Below, in pieces: positions 26,201 through 38,152 of a stretch of 64,000 nt of DNA. Numbering within the stretch: position 1 is the first letter of the stretch; each line of letters starts with the position of its first letter. Where the stretch lies: NCBI GenBank assembly GCA_964247055.1, contig OZ176051.1, positions 10,912,001-10,976,000 on the forward strand, in the 5' to 3' direction. Made by a program: the position numbers and the translations under genes. The DNA is from Paragordius varius. Taxonomy: Eukaryota; Nematomorpha. The notes beneath the pieces are model-generated. The model searched no databases. It worked only from the letters and a program-made list of their open reading frames with translations, and was not told where the DNA came from.

Positions 26201-29200
26201 TTAAAATCTTAACATTCATATTTTATCAGTAAAAAAAAATTATAATTTATTTTCATCTTTTTATCATCTGGTTTATAAGTGTATAAAAAATTTATACTGT
26301 TTTGCTTTGGAATCTTATATGAGTTGGAATTATAAAGTATAATTTATACAAAATCGGATTTAAAGGTAGTGGAATATTAACCAACAATCCGTACAAATTT
26401 TAATAAAAATATTTTGTTTTAAAACAGATTTGTTACAGGGATTTGTAAGGATTGTTGTAGATATTCCACTATTTTTAAATCCTATTTTGCATAAATTATA
26501 TACTTAATAATACCCACTCATGTAAGATTTGGAAATAAAACAGTAAAATTTTTTTATAATAAACCAGACGACAAAAAAATGCAAAAATAAGAAACAATAT
26601 TTTTTCGTTTTATTTTAATATATAAGTTTTTTTTACCAAATATATGAATGTTAAGATTTTAACACTTGGATACAACACACTCATTTTAGTCCTTCGATTC
26701 AAATTGGGTAGTTGGATACCCCAGGCCTGTTTAAATCATATACTTTAAAAAGTATAGAAGGAATCGAAACCATGGCAAAACTTTGCACATATATAACATT
26801 AATAAACGTAAATATATAAAAAATTTTATTCAAAATTATTTGATACTACATATTTTAAGCTAAAACCGAAAAGATTTCGCCAACGTGACATGTCTCAAGT
26901 TGTAAAATTAAAAAATAATACAAAATAAACCGCTTTTTCTATTTCTATCAATGTTAGATGTAATTTATATTATAAATTAGTTTTACCCTTAAAATTAAAT
27001 GAAGACGATATTTTGCAAAAATTTTGTAAAACAAAAATGGCGTCGAAGTAGTTTGAGATGGAACTTTTTTTTCAAAACAAAATTTTATCAAGATATTTTG
27101 GCATATTTATATAATTTTTATCAGAATAGAAGCATAAATAATTGGAACCGTTTTCAGGAGTTTTTTAAAAATCCTAACTTAAATTTAATCTGGGGTATTT
27201 AGATACCCCAATTTGATTAAAAGTGTTAATATTGAGTTTAGGTAGTAAATATTATAAAAAAATATTTTAATATAATTTAGTGACTACCTATTTTAATGTA
27301 TCCAAAAAAGGCCTTCTTTTTAGCTGAAATTTTATAGAAACCCTAATATGATTTTAGGTTATTTATATATTGAACTATATCCTAAAATGATAATAAACCA
27401 TAATATCTCAAATTTTATCATATTTTTTTGAATTATCCTTAATCACTTTTTTCCAGATTTTGATTTTCCTTCAACGTTTCAAAAACTAGGTTGTCAACAA
27501 ATAATATTTTTTGCGGCAAATAAATTCGCTGGTCATAAGTTATCTCATGAAAAAATTTTTTTTGTAAATTAATCCTCTTTTTTGCACACAGTGTTATACT
27601 CATTTCCTTATTTGACCCTATATTTTGGATAATCTTTAATTTTTCATACATTTGACGCCATATGGCTAATAAATACCCCAAAAAGTATTGAATTATAATG
27701 AAAGCAAGTGAAAAAACATTAAACTTCAAGCCAATAATTCAGCGTTATTGTATCCTAAATATAAATTTGAGTTTATATTAAAATTTTACCTATATGCCTT
27801 GAAATACGCCTCATATTTTACACATTTCTATTCTTTTATCTAATGATCTCTAAAAATAATCTTTTAGGCTTGTGCAATTTGGAACAAAATAATCAATTCC
27901 ATTCTCTGAACATAATTTACAGACAACCCAGGTATTTATAAAAATTATAAATGAGTTTAATTAACTTGTTATTTTGTTCACCTGCACCAAATCAAAATTT
28001 AATAGATCGTATGTTTCGAAATGCAAATATAAAAGTTGGAATCATTTCGGCAAAATTGAATGACAAAATTTATTGACATCTTTTAGTAATATTTTATCAC
28101 TTCAAAAACTAATTATAAAATATACCTTTAAAATGCTTAAAAAATGTAATTTTATGAATATTTCCAAATATTTTAATATTTTTTATTATTTAATCTATGA
28201 GAGTTTATCTTCTTTTTAATTTTGAATTTTATCGGGTTTTTGTTAATGAAAGATTTAATTTGTCCTATTACTAAAAGAAAACATCAACATCAAAAAAAAA
28301 TTTATGAATAATTCCAAATATTATAATATTTTTTATTATTTAATCTATGAGTATTTATCTTCTTTTTGATTTTGGAAATTTTTATCGGATTTTTGTTATG
28401 TGAAGATTTAAATATTTGTCCTATTACTAAAAGAAAACATCAACATCAGTTAAAAAAAATTTAATATTTATCTAAATTTTATCAATTTATTCCATAAAAA
28501 TTTATTGATTTAATTTTTTTATAAAAAATTGAGTCCAAAATATATAAATTAACGCTCCATATGATTCTCATAGTAAAAGCTTTTGCGAGATTTTTCTGTC
28601 ACTAGATATTAACGCTATATTTCACAAAATTGATTAGTTCTGTCCCTTAATGATAGTATCCATAGGCACTCACACGGTTATTATTTTTGACCGATCAAAG
28701 TTTGAACATTAAAGGCTAATTAACCATCCTTAATATTATAATAAATCTTAGGCAAGACAGCGAAGCTTCTTGATTTATTTTATACTAGCTTAAATCTCGT
28801 GCTGCTAAGCAGCCCGAGATTTGGGGGGCTGTTTGAAAAAAGGGACAATAAAATGATCCATAAATGTGGATTATATCGAAACATTATTTAATAGATAATT
28901 TCATAGGATTTTCAAAATGGTGCATTCATATTAATATATTGTTTACTGGTGTAAAGGCCCCAAATTGACGGCTAACGGAAAAAACTGCTATACTATAATT
29001 TTAACCTTTTTATGGGTAATATTCAAAGCTTTTATCGATCTCGTATGGCTTCTTATGTTTTTTGAAAATTAGCTCCAAAGCCACGCCATTTTTGTATGGT
29101 GTCTCAGTTATAAACCGGTAGACCTCTACCCATAGGCCTATATGGAAAAAGCGTAAAGTTAAATTTTTTGCCTTTATAGGGAAAATATTTGGAATCATTG

Positions 29201-32200
29201 GAGACCATCGTCTCATGGGTTATTCGAAAAAATACCTCAACGATGGCGTATTTTCAGTGCATAAAGGCCCCAAATTAACGGCTAATATGAAAAGACCTTA
29301 CCTTAATTTTTACCTAGTTACGGGTAATATTTCGAACTTTAAATGAGCTCATATGGCATAAGTCTTTAAATTAGTTCCAAAACAACGCATGCAGTTTTTG
29401 TCCGGTAGCTTCTTACCCAGAGGCAGGTATAAAAACGCGTCGGGCAAAATTTTTGTTTTTATATGGGGAATATCTGGAATTATAATGTCTATATGTTCCT
29501 ATTGGAAATATTGCTTCAATTTAAACAATTGTATGCCGGCGAATTTTTCAGGCGTAAAACTTTTCTTAGCGACTCATTGAAATAGCCCTCTATACTAAAA
29601 TATTTGTAAGGGGTAATAAATATTTTAGGCCCTTATTGAACTCACATAGTCTCATAGGTTTTCTGAAATTTTGCTCCAAAGGCATGCTATATCGATATAG
29701 TGACGCATTTTTACACGGGTAGCCTTCTTCCCAGAAACCAATGTAAAAAAGACGCTAGATAATATTTGTTGCCTTATGGGAATACCTGAAATCATCATTC
29801 ATTCCATATGTTCTTCATAGTTTATGGAAGAATGGCTTTTATACAAATAATTGTTCAATGATGGCGCATTTAGGGCGTAAAGGGCCTATTTAAGCGCTTT
29901 TAAAAAAACCGCTCGACTTAAATTTTTGCTTTCTTACAGGTAATATTTCAGGCCCTTATAAAACTTACATGGCCTGATAACTCTTCTAATTAATTCCTAA
30001 AACGCAATTTCGATATGGTGTCGCAGTTTTAGGCGGGTAGCTCCCTACCCAGAGGCTGATATAAAAAAGCGCTTGATTAAAATTTTTTCCTTTTTACGGA
30101 GAATACCTGGAATCATGATTGATTCCATATGCTCTCATTAGTTTTGGAAAAATTGCCTTTAAATTAAAATATCATTCTAGGTGGCGCATTTTCTCAGGGC
30201 GTGAAGGGCCTAATAAACGGCTAATTTAAAACGCACGTTATTTTTCCATTTTTACGGGTAATATTTTAAGCAGCTATTGAACTCATATGGCCTGGTAGGT
30301 TTTCTGAAAAGCCCCAAAAGCACGCTATTTCGATTTGACGGGTCAGTTTTTATCGTGTATCTCCTTACCCAGCAGCTTTCATCAAAGAAAGGCTTGACTA
30401 AAATTTTTGCCTTTTAACAGGGATTACCTGGAATTTATATTGAATTTTTACGGTCTAATACTTTGGGCGAAAAATAGATTCAAAAAGTTATTTTTGTGGA
30501 CTTTGTTTTCAAAAAAATAGCAATTTACGGGGGGAGCGGGTAAAAAGAGGGCCTATATTAAAAAAGCGTGCCGACTATGTTCGGCGCAATCAAAAATAAG
30601 TGCATATTTGAAATGGAATGTTCCAACAGTTTTCCGAAAAATTGTCTCAAAAACACGATTTTTGTGCTGTTTATTAAAAAAACCCGTTTTTTACGCGGGG
30701 TGGGCCCGAACTGGGGGCTTAATTCAAAAAAAGAGCAAAGCTATTGTCGGGGCAATTAATGATTTTTTCGATATTTGGACTTGAATGGGTTTACCGGTTT
30801 TCCGGAAAAAGATCACAAAGCCACCACTTTCCATTTTTATAAATATATAGTTCATGTATTATGTTTTAAACAAATTCTTAATCCTTATTTATCTCCGATA
30901 CGGTTAAAATCCACCCTTAAAGCATTTTGATTTTGCATATAAAAGCGTTTCAAATAAAAATAATTGTATATTGTAATTATGTTTATAGGAATTAATTTAG
31001 TTTACATGTTTGCAAAAACATATTGTTGGATTTATTTTAATTTGTTGATATTTTTCCATAAAGTTTTTAACTTGAGATCTATTATAATATGTTAGATAAA
31101 AATGATATTTACAGTTTTATAACTAGTGTCTAAAACTTATATCTACAGTATGTTTAATGGTTGCTTATTTCACACTATAGTTGGGCAATTTTCTACACAG
31201 TCGTGTATGGTAAAAACAACAAAATGTAGTATAAACAATTATCTACTTTCGTTTTTCCACACGCTACTGTGTTGCAAATTACCCAACTATAGTTTGTAAA
31301 ATGTATACTGTAATAAAGATATATTATAATTCCTTGTTTTAGTAAACCCCCGACATTCAATTATTATGCTTATATCCATCGACATCCAAACGGAGAAGTG
31401 GAATGGATCATGAGAACAAAAAAATTAAATTTATCAGACAATTTGTACACTTACGTGCCCCAAGATGAAAATGAATATGCAAATTATCTCGCTTCATTGC
31501 AACATGGCTCGAAGGTATTTTTTAAAATAAAAAATCAAAATTATAAAAAAACATGAAACCTGCATTTATATATTAATAAAAATGGAAAGTGGTGGCTTTG
31601 TGATCTGTTTCCGGAAAACCGGTAGACCCATTTAAATCCAAATGTCGAAAAAATATAATCATTAATGAATGCCCCGACAATAGCTTCGCCCTTTTTTTTG
31701 AATTGCCCCCAGTTCGGGCCCACCCGTGTAAAAACGGGTTTTTTTGGAAACATAAGTCCACAAAAATTGTTTTGAGACAAATTTCCGGAAAACGTGTTGG
31801 ACCATTCGATTTTTGATATCATTTATTTTTACTTTTTTTCGATAGCGCCCAACATATTGAGCTCGTTTTTTTAATTAAGGCCCTCTTTTGACCCGCTCCC
31901 CCTCGCGAAATGGCATTATCATCTAAAAACCAAGTCCACAAAAATAATTTTTTGAGTCTATTTTTCGCCCAAAGTATGGAACCGTAAAAATACGATGAGT
32001 ATTCCGGTACTATCTGCTTAAAGGCAAAAATTTTAGTCAAGCGTTTCTTTGATGATAGCTGATGGGTAGAGCCGCCTAAAACTGCGCCACCATATCGAAA
32101 TTACGTTGCTTAGGATTTAATTTTCAAAAAAACTTATCAGGCTACATAAGTTTGATAAGGCTGAAATATTACCCGTAAAAAAACAAAAATTAAGTTAAGC

Positions 32201-35200
32201 GGTTTTTTTAAAATTGACCGTTAATTGGCTCTTTACGCCCTTAAAAATTTACTATCATTGAACATTATTTAGCATTCTTCCAAAAACTATTAAGAACATA
32301 AAGAATGAATGATGATTTCAGGTATTCCCCTATAAAGGCATAATTTTTTATCAAACCTTTTTATATTAGCCCCTGGGTAGGGGTATACCCGCCTACAACT
32401 GTCCATCATATCGATACATCGTGACTTTGGAGGCAAATTTAAGAAAACTTATCAGGTATCAAAGATGATTCCGAATATTTGCCCTATAAAGGCAAAAAGT
32501 TTACGCAGCGCTTTTCCATATAGGTCTATGGGAAGGGGTTTACCAGTTTAAAACTGAGTCGCCATACAAAAATGGCGTGGTTTGGGAGCCTATTTTCAAA
32601 AACTTAAGAAGTCATACGAGTTCAGTTAAACACATTTTTGGGGAATATGGATAATATCATTATTTCCTTTAAAAAGTGACCACAAATTACTTTTTATAAC
32701 CCTTGATCCCTATGTGAACAGAATTTCAAAATGAAACTTTTAACCATGATTTCGTAAAACGAAAATCTTAAAATAAATCCAATGATAGTTAAATATAATT
32801 GATAAGTGACAGTTTAAATATGGTCAATTTCGAGAAACAATATTTGAGCCTATGCAAAAACCCGTAAAAGAATAATTAAAGACAATCTTTTTATTGAATA
32901 TGTTTTTTATTATGTTTGTATCTCCATTACCTCTATATATTCCAAATTATTAAGAATAATTATCGATGATACCTCACAGCGAAGCGTGACAGGGCCGCTA
33001 GTTATCACTAAAATAAATATATATGATACAATAATAAATAAATAAATGAAGCGACTATACATTAATTAGTCTATTTTTTCCCTATTTGTTTTTTTAAATT
33101 ATTGTAAAATAACAAAATCCATTATATAATCCTACATCTTATATTATATTTTTCAAAATATATTCATGAATAGGAACCATTTTGACCATAATTAGGTGTG
33201 TTTAAAAATTTTATGTGCAAAGAAGCCAAATATACATTAATATACTCGAACATTTCGATCAAACATGTATGTTAAAAATATATTAAAAATAGGTTTATCT
33301 AAGCATAAGGCAGGATGATTTCGCTAACATCTATTATTTGTGCACAAACAATACCCTAGCAAATTTAAGTGAATGCTTTAACTTTCATTCTCTCCCTCGC
33401 CTCATCGATTCCAACCCTATTAAAGTATTCATTACATTATATTGATAATTATTTTATTTAATCACGGGCGATCAAAACTTTAAAATATATGGGGATTAAA
33501 AGTATTTAAAATGCATTTAAACTAATTTAAAAGTATAAATTTATAAATTTGGTGAGTAGCTAATATTAACAACTTAGTAAACTAAGATTATAAATCTTTA
33601 ACTACATTAAATCAAGCAAAAAATTTCAATCACACAATATAATGTTGCATAATGTGGGACATGGCTAAAAGAAAGCTTTAAAATTATTTGGATGAGTACA
33701 CTGAAAACTTAAACAATTTTTTTCGTTATAATCAATATATATAGTATTATTTTTAAAGCTTATATAACGCTTTATTCAAAATAATCCGGTTATTAAAGCG
33801 ATCAGTAACTCAAGTTTTTATTAAAACCATCATATAAAATGTTTGATATAATTTTAATGTAAATTATATTTTAATAATTATTTTTTATTAAGTTATAATT
33901 TTAAACACATTTAAAGGGTTAAATTGTATTTGAAGCGTTTAAAAATTTTTGTTCGCTCGCAATTCTAAACCAAGAAAATAAATTATTATATCCAAAATAT
34001 CAAGTTTTATCATTTCATTTTTTGCTTTTATGGCATTAATAAGCCAATGATTTACATGTATTAAGTCTTTCAACCTTACAGAGAGAATGAACCTTAATAT
34101 ATTTACTTGGATATTTATTTGTGATAGATCTTGTTTCTCATAAAACCTGATTATACAGTTATGGCCTATTATTATTATTATGATGAAAGGAATCGACATT
34201 CCTATTCTATTTACCGACACGTAAAAAATTTTACAAAACCTCCCTGCAATGTTAATGATCGTATAATTTATCCAGTTTTTATTAGGGCAACACCGGGGCT
34301 TAATATACATAATAATAAGACCAAGAGATACACGGAAGCAAATTTTCACTACTATGTAATATTAAGTTCTTGCTACAGAAAATCAGGTATTAAAATTTAA
34401 ATTTTTTTGATTATTAAAATCTAATTAAGTTATTAAATATTTTGAAATCATGTGACATATTGGGATATCCCTAAAGCCGTTTGATAAAATATTATCTGTT
34501 AGGAATCAACATTCATACAATTACAAAAGTTTGCATTTGTATAACATTGATGATCCGAAATAGACTAAAACTTATTATTACTTATTTTATGGACATACCT
34601 CAATTTGGTCAAAATGACATGTGAGCTTCAGCTATATATGAAAAATATTCAGAATTATCTGTTATATCATTGTTAGATGTGATTATATTAAATTTTAGCA
34701 TGAGAATTAAATAAAACTTTATTTATAATTTAAAATTAGCATCGAAGTAATTTGATATGGAACTTTTTATACTAAATTTTATTTAAATATTTTGGTTGTT
34801 TTATATAATTTTATTAGAAGAAAAGCATAAATTTAAATTGGAATCGTTTGTTTTAGTTTTTAAAATATAAACCTAAATAGTCAGGGACCCTAGATTACCC
34901 AATTCGAATCGAAGTTTATATAGATATTAACTAACTTGCTCTTTCTGTTTAGTGTAAAATTCGTATTTACTCATTAACAGATTGTAATTTTTAATATTTA
35001 ATTAATTATTTAACCTAAATTCGTTAGCTGAAAAAACGAGTTTTATTATAAAGGAATTAGAGGCCCTCACAACAAAGATTCGAGCGTTTGATATATAATT
35101 TTTAGTCGCATAAAATTGCGAACAAAGATAATAGTCTTAAGGGTATATAATTATATATAGCAGCAAAATCGTATGATATAAAGGAAAATTTTAAGCTTTT

Positions 35201-35420
35201 TAATCATTTGACTTTATTTAATATGTGTAAAATGATACTTTAGAAAATGGATTAATGGATTATACACGGTTTTTGAATGCAGGTATGATATTGTCTTTAA
35301 AATGAATTTGTTTACAGAATCCTACCTGGACTTAAATGATGATTTATGTGAATTTTCACTTAAAGCTGGAATATATAATGTTAAAGAAAAAACCTTAAGA
35401 AATACTGTACGCTTCTTAAG
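20273..35420 (+). CDS. Gene A: unrecognised multi-exon gene, paralogue of gene B
   Basis: No known family was recognised. Exons supported by GT-AG sites and continuous phase: 20273-20423 (ATG start, hydrophobic 'IYFLTFLLSLAF', strong donor GTAAGT), 21562-21639, 27868-27931, 31343-31514, 34128-34386, 35244-35282 (39 bp) and 35318-35420. The phases join without a break through to 35,420 (1,1,2,0,1,1,2). A 35-nt intron (35,283-35,317) contrasts with introns of several kb. The encoded sequence is rich in Asn, Tyr and aromatic beta-like stretches ('FNYYAYIHRHPNGEVEW', 'DRIIYPVF', 'NFHYYVILSSCY'). Gene B shares four of these exons with the same phases, which argues strongly that they are real. The N-terminal segment suggests a secreted or membrane protein. 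The 3' end is unresolved: exons at 41,169, 45,777 and 49,331 are candidates. Intron space is dominated by transposons. Confidence 0.7.
22919..25132 (+). mobile_element. hAT transposon nested in D1
   Basis: Terminal inverted repeats are TAAGGTGATCAGACGTCCCG at the left and (reverse-complemented) TAAGGTGACCAGATATTTTG at the right. It is flanked by CCAATAGG (22,911-22,918) and CTAATAGG (25,133-25,140), an 8-bp duplication with one mismatch. Length 2.2 kb. It carries a decayed transposase. Its right terminus is nearly identical to the end of the host miniature element, which suggests a shared transposase specificity. Confidence 0.85.
23283..24988 (+). pseudogene. Decayed hAT transposase (BED-type)
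   Basis: Starts with an ATG and a 27-residue open stretch. A zinc-finger-like segment follows ('CSLCWG' to 'DITKHMEA' and 'HKKCLDMA', in shifting frames), then the largest intact piece (23,721-24,227; 168 aa) with 'YCADNTKTNFGG' and 'GVGCAAYIIHNTIQTAD', which matches the catalytic core style of BED/hAT proteins in animals. Near 24,785 'TNTATERVFSTVNQVW' is the C-terminal dimerisation signature of hAT transposases. Multiple stops and frame changes separate these blocks, so no active enzyme is encoded. Confidence 0.75.
25847..27593. mobile_element. Long palindromic element FB1
   Basis: The ends are CACTGTGTGCAAAAAA and its reverse complement, flanked by TTA on both sides (25,844-25,846; 27,594-27,596). 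Almost the entire element is one inverted repeat, with the axis near 26,420 between 'aatccgtacaaattt' and 'gggatttgtaaggatt'. The right arm is interrupted by a piggyBac-like insertion (26,663-27,225). CACTG termini with a 3-bp duplication fit CACTA-like elements, but a Tc1/mariner miniature element with TA target cannot be excluded. A second copy is at 52,249-53,418. Confidence 0.75.
26663..27225. mobile_element. piggyBac-like miniature element nested in FB1
   Basis: Starts CACTTGGATACAACACACTC, ends TTTGATTAAAAGTG, and has TTAA at 26,659-26,662 and 27,226-27,229. The FB1 left arm gives the pre-insertion sequence (reverse complement of about 26,200), which shows a single TTAA-like site here, confirming the boundaries. 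It contains a perfect 8-bp hairpin, TGGGGTAT..ATACCCCA (27,191-27,210). No coding capacity. Confidence 0.8.
27868..27931 (+). CDS. Small internal exon of gene A
   Basis: A 64-bp exon between acceptor CTTTTAG and donor GTATTT. It enters with 2 bases and leaves with 2 bases, exactly the phases needed to connect the exon ending at 21,639 with the one beginning at 31,343. It encodes 'LCNLEQNNQFHSLNIIYRQP'. It was inferred from phase and splice sites; no counterpart was firmly identified in gene B. Confidence 0.55.
28150..28452. repeat. Tandem duplication of a ~150-bp unit
   Basis: Two adjacent copies share 'tttattatttaatctatgag' and 'cctattactaaaagaaaaca' with small differences. No coding content; it lies in a gene A intron. 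Confidence 0.8.
28784..33002. mobile_element. 4.2-kb foldback element of ~310-bp tandem units
   Basis: The outer ends are ACTAGC (28,784) and GCTAGT (32,997-33,002); just inside are hairpin-prone GC-richer stretches ('CTCGTGCTGCTAAGCAGCCC' left; 'CAGCGAAGCGTGACAGGGCC' right). The left arm (about 28,930-30,835) holds about five units of roughly 310 bp, each with 'gtaaaggcc', 'ttacgggtaat' and 'taccca(g)aggc'. The right arm (31,560-32,650) carries fewer units in inverted orientation. The ends resemble Helitron-like terminal hairpins, but no RepHel coding was seen, so the class is uncertain. The central spacer (30,835-31,560) contains a gene A exon. Confidence 0.65.
31175..31292. mobile_element. 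118-bp miniature inverted-repeat element
   Basis: CTATAGTTGGGCAATTTTC at the left and its near reverse complement ending ACCCAACTATAG at the right form a terminal inverted repeat of about 20 bp. It lies about 50 bp upstream of the gene A exon at 31,343, within the foldback loop. Confidence 0.65.
34712..34917. mobile_element. Worn 3' half of a piggyBac-like miniature element
   Basis: Shares 'tcgaagtaatttgatatgga', 'atattttggttg', 'agaaaagcataaat' and 'acccaattcgaatcgaag' with the copies at 5413, 5739 and 26,663. It is truncated and carries no intact TTAA boundary. It lies in the gene A intron between the exons at 34,386 and 35,244. Confidence 0.6.
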
Positions 35421-38152
35421 GTAATGAATTTTCTTTATAAAAATTAGGGTCACATTATATAAAATTTTATTAGATGTTTTAAATACCCATTATCATCTAA
35501 AATATGATAAATATGATCGTTAATGTACAATGTTAATCAAAAAATGCCATCAAGTAATTAGCATTGGATAATTTTTAATTAATCTTAAGTTTTCTATATT
35601 ATATCCTAAGTTGTAATATTAGCAATATTATAATTTAAGTATTACCTTCATGTTATGGACTAAGTTTTAGTTCATTATAAACGAAAAGGAATATAAAAAA
35701 GAGTTGGTATATTGATCATAGCGACTGAAAGTGGAAATAAATGTTATAATTTAGAAAACAAATTTACCAATCAAATTTTCCATACTCTTTTATGATTCAA
35801 TTTATTATCCATATATAACATTATTTAGTATTAATTTCACCTGACAAGATATTTTTTCATAATATAATTGGCTCAAATGTGATGAATTTGAAAAATTCAA
35901 TTAAAATCAGAGTTTCAAATTGGTAAAAGACTCTTCATCTATTTTTTTTAAATATGATAATATATTATTTTATGGCTATCGTAATTCGTACAATAAATAA
36001 GTATTAATAATTCGATTGTGTTCATTTATCTAAAATACATAAAACATGTGTCTAAGGCCGATAGCAGAATATTTTTTATTTATTACTTAAACATCGGAAA
36101 ATACAGGCATCATATCCTATTTAAAAGTATTCTCTTATCATAGAACCAATAATTTTAAAAATATATAAGCCACCAATCAATTTTATCTTGCTAGAAAAAA
36201 ATCCTCGGATCCGATTCCCAACGATTAATCATTACTAACCGGATTGATTTGAAAAATGCTTTATTTTTATAAATTTCTTGGAATATATATACATTATAAC
36301 CAGTGGATGGACTTACGGTTACAGATTTCGGCACAAAAGTCTATTTCATATTTTTTGGAAAAATAATGCTACGTTAGATTTGTTGTTATTTGATTATAGT
36401 TTTTTTGTCTTTTTTACGGCTTAGAATTGAACCGGTTTGGTAATTAAAACGAGGAAAGAGATGTTATAAAATTACAACCGAAAACAGAGGTTCTAAGTAG
36501 AAGGAAGAGAAAATTACAGATCCAAGCTGATTTCTGATAAATTCTAGCGTTTTCAGGGGAAAGACTTGCTATATCATACGTCATTGCCTTTTTCTATTAA
36601 TTTTTCGGAAATCGAACCCAATATGCGGTTATAACACTCTTTTAGCAATTTATTGTTAAAAAGAAATGACAAGTTGGAAAATATGATTTTTTACATAATC
36701 GGTTAGGGATATAATTCATATTAGTGGAACTAGTAGTGTATCAAGGCTTCGAATGGTTACATGGAAAAGGAATCCGGTTCCTAAAATTTCAAAAGAAACT
36801 TGTTTTTGGGGGTTGGTACTACCCAGTTTATATTTATTGTAAATAACATTTTTTTTAGTCTGTCGTCAAAATGGATTAATCATCTATAAATTTGTTGGGA
36901 ATTACTAGTTTAGAGTCTCTTTTTTCCTTGTTTATTGTAGGGTAAGGACTTAAATAGTATCCGGACTTGTGAAGGCTTTAACACTCGCCCGTCCCCTGAC
37001 AGTGATAATGGAAAAAATGCGTAGTTACGCGGTTCAAACTCTGGCACGTAGTGTCAGATTCCGGCTCCCTACCTACCATACGATCACGCCTCCTTTGTTC
37101 ACATGTGTTTAAATATAATTTTTGAAAAGTAATGATCATATGATAACATTTTTTTTCGTATCCAATCGAAATAAAAATATGATGCTGGCATTTTTTTGAT
37201 ATCTTACCCTTGACACTTGAAAAGAAACACAGACATAATTATTTTTAAACCTATAGAACACACATTCATTAATAATGAATCTGGTAAATAATAACCAAAA
37301 ACGGGAAAAATGCAGGATATGTATCTTTTTAACCGCAGTCTACTGGCAACAACAATCCCTGGGAATCTATTATGAAATATCAAAATTTTATCATGTATGA
37401 TAACATTAGCGTACATAGTACGGCTCACAACATAGAAAAAACTTGTCCACGCTAATCATTATAACTTTAGATTTGAGAAGTAGTCTGACTTCAGAATTGT
37501 CTGTATAATCATTTATTAAAGTTAAATAAAGATTTCCTCCATGGATTCGTAGTTAACATAAATACACTTTTTGCCTCCTTTTATAAATGAGACCATTTAA
37601 TTTTTCTTATAAATTATGTTTTGATACAATTGTTGATATGGTTCATATTATGTCAAAAATGTATGGAAGTTTTTTATTGAAAAGTTTCTAAACCAAAACG
37701 GAATCGGTTCTTAATGTAAAAAACTGGTTTTGGAACATTAAATATTAGAGGACACAACCCTATTTCATTTTTGAATTCATAGGAACCAACCCGATTTTAT
37801 TTTTGAATTCGTAGGAGCCGGTTCTGGTTTCCCCTCCAGAAACCACCACGTTTTGGTACTTCGATCGGTTAGCCTTTATTATTTTATTATAAGGTCATCA
37901 AAAAAAGATGAAAATTTTATCAAATTTAATTTTGCCTTCATTTATACTTTTCATCACTTGACACATTTTAAGTCAATATGTTTGTTAGATTTTTCAATGT
38001 TTTCTAAAAATTTATTCTTTCCCCATTTACCTATGTTATTTCACAGATATTTAGATAATTTATTGATAGAATTAGTTTTAAGTTTGTCGTATTGCGAATT
38101 TGAAAAAACAACCAACTCAAATTTAAAATATGACAAAAAAACGGTTTATTAT
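35421..38152. other. No recognisable gene
   Basis: Mostly AT-rich. About 36,290-37,100 and 37,660-37,860 are more GC-rich ('gccggttctggtttcccctc', 'cactcgcccgtcccctgac') with a short direct repeat around 'ttgaattc(a/g)taggA(a/g)CC' (37,770-37,820), which suggests an old transposon. No open frame with family resemblance was found. Confidence 0.4.

Noticed and set aside
31541-32040. Minus-strand open frames of 62-93 codons
   Set aside because: They lie in the right arm of the foldback element and arise from its repeated units; no domain is visible.
28784-33002. Firm classification of the foldback as a Helitron
   Set aside because: The terminal ACTAGC/GCTAGT and hairpins are suggestive, but there is no Rep-helicase coding and the inverted arms are atypical, so the class was left open.
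33939-34349. 136-codon minus-strand open frame
   Set aside because: It is the antisense shadow of the gene A exon 34,128-34,386, whose plus-strand frame is conserved in gene B.
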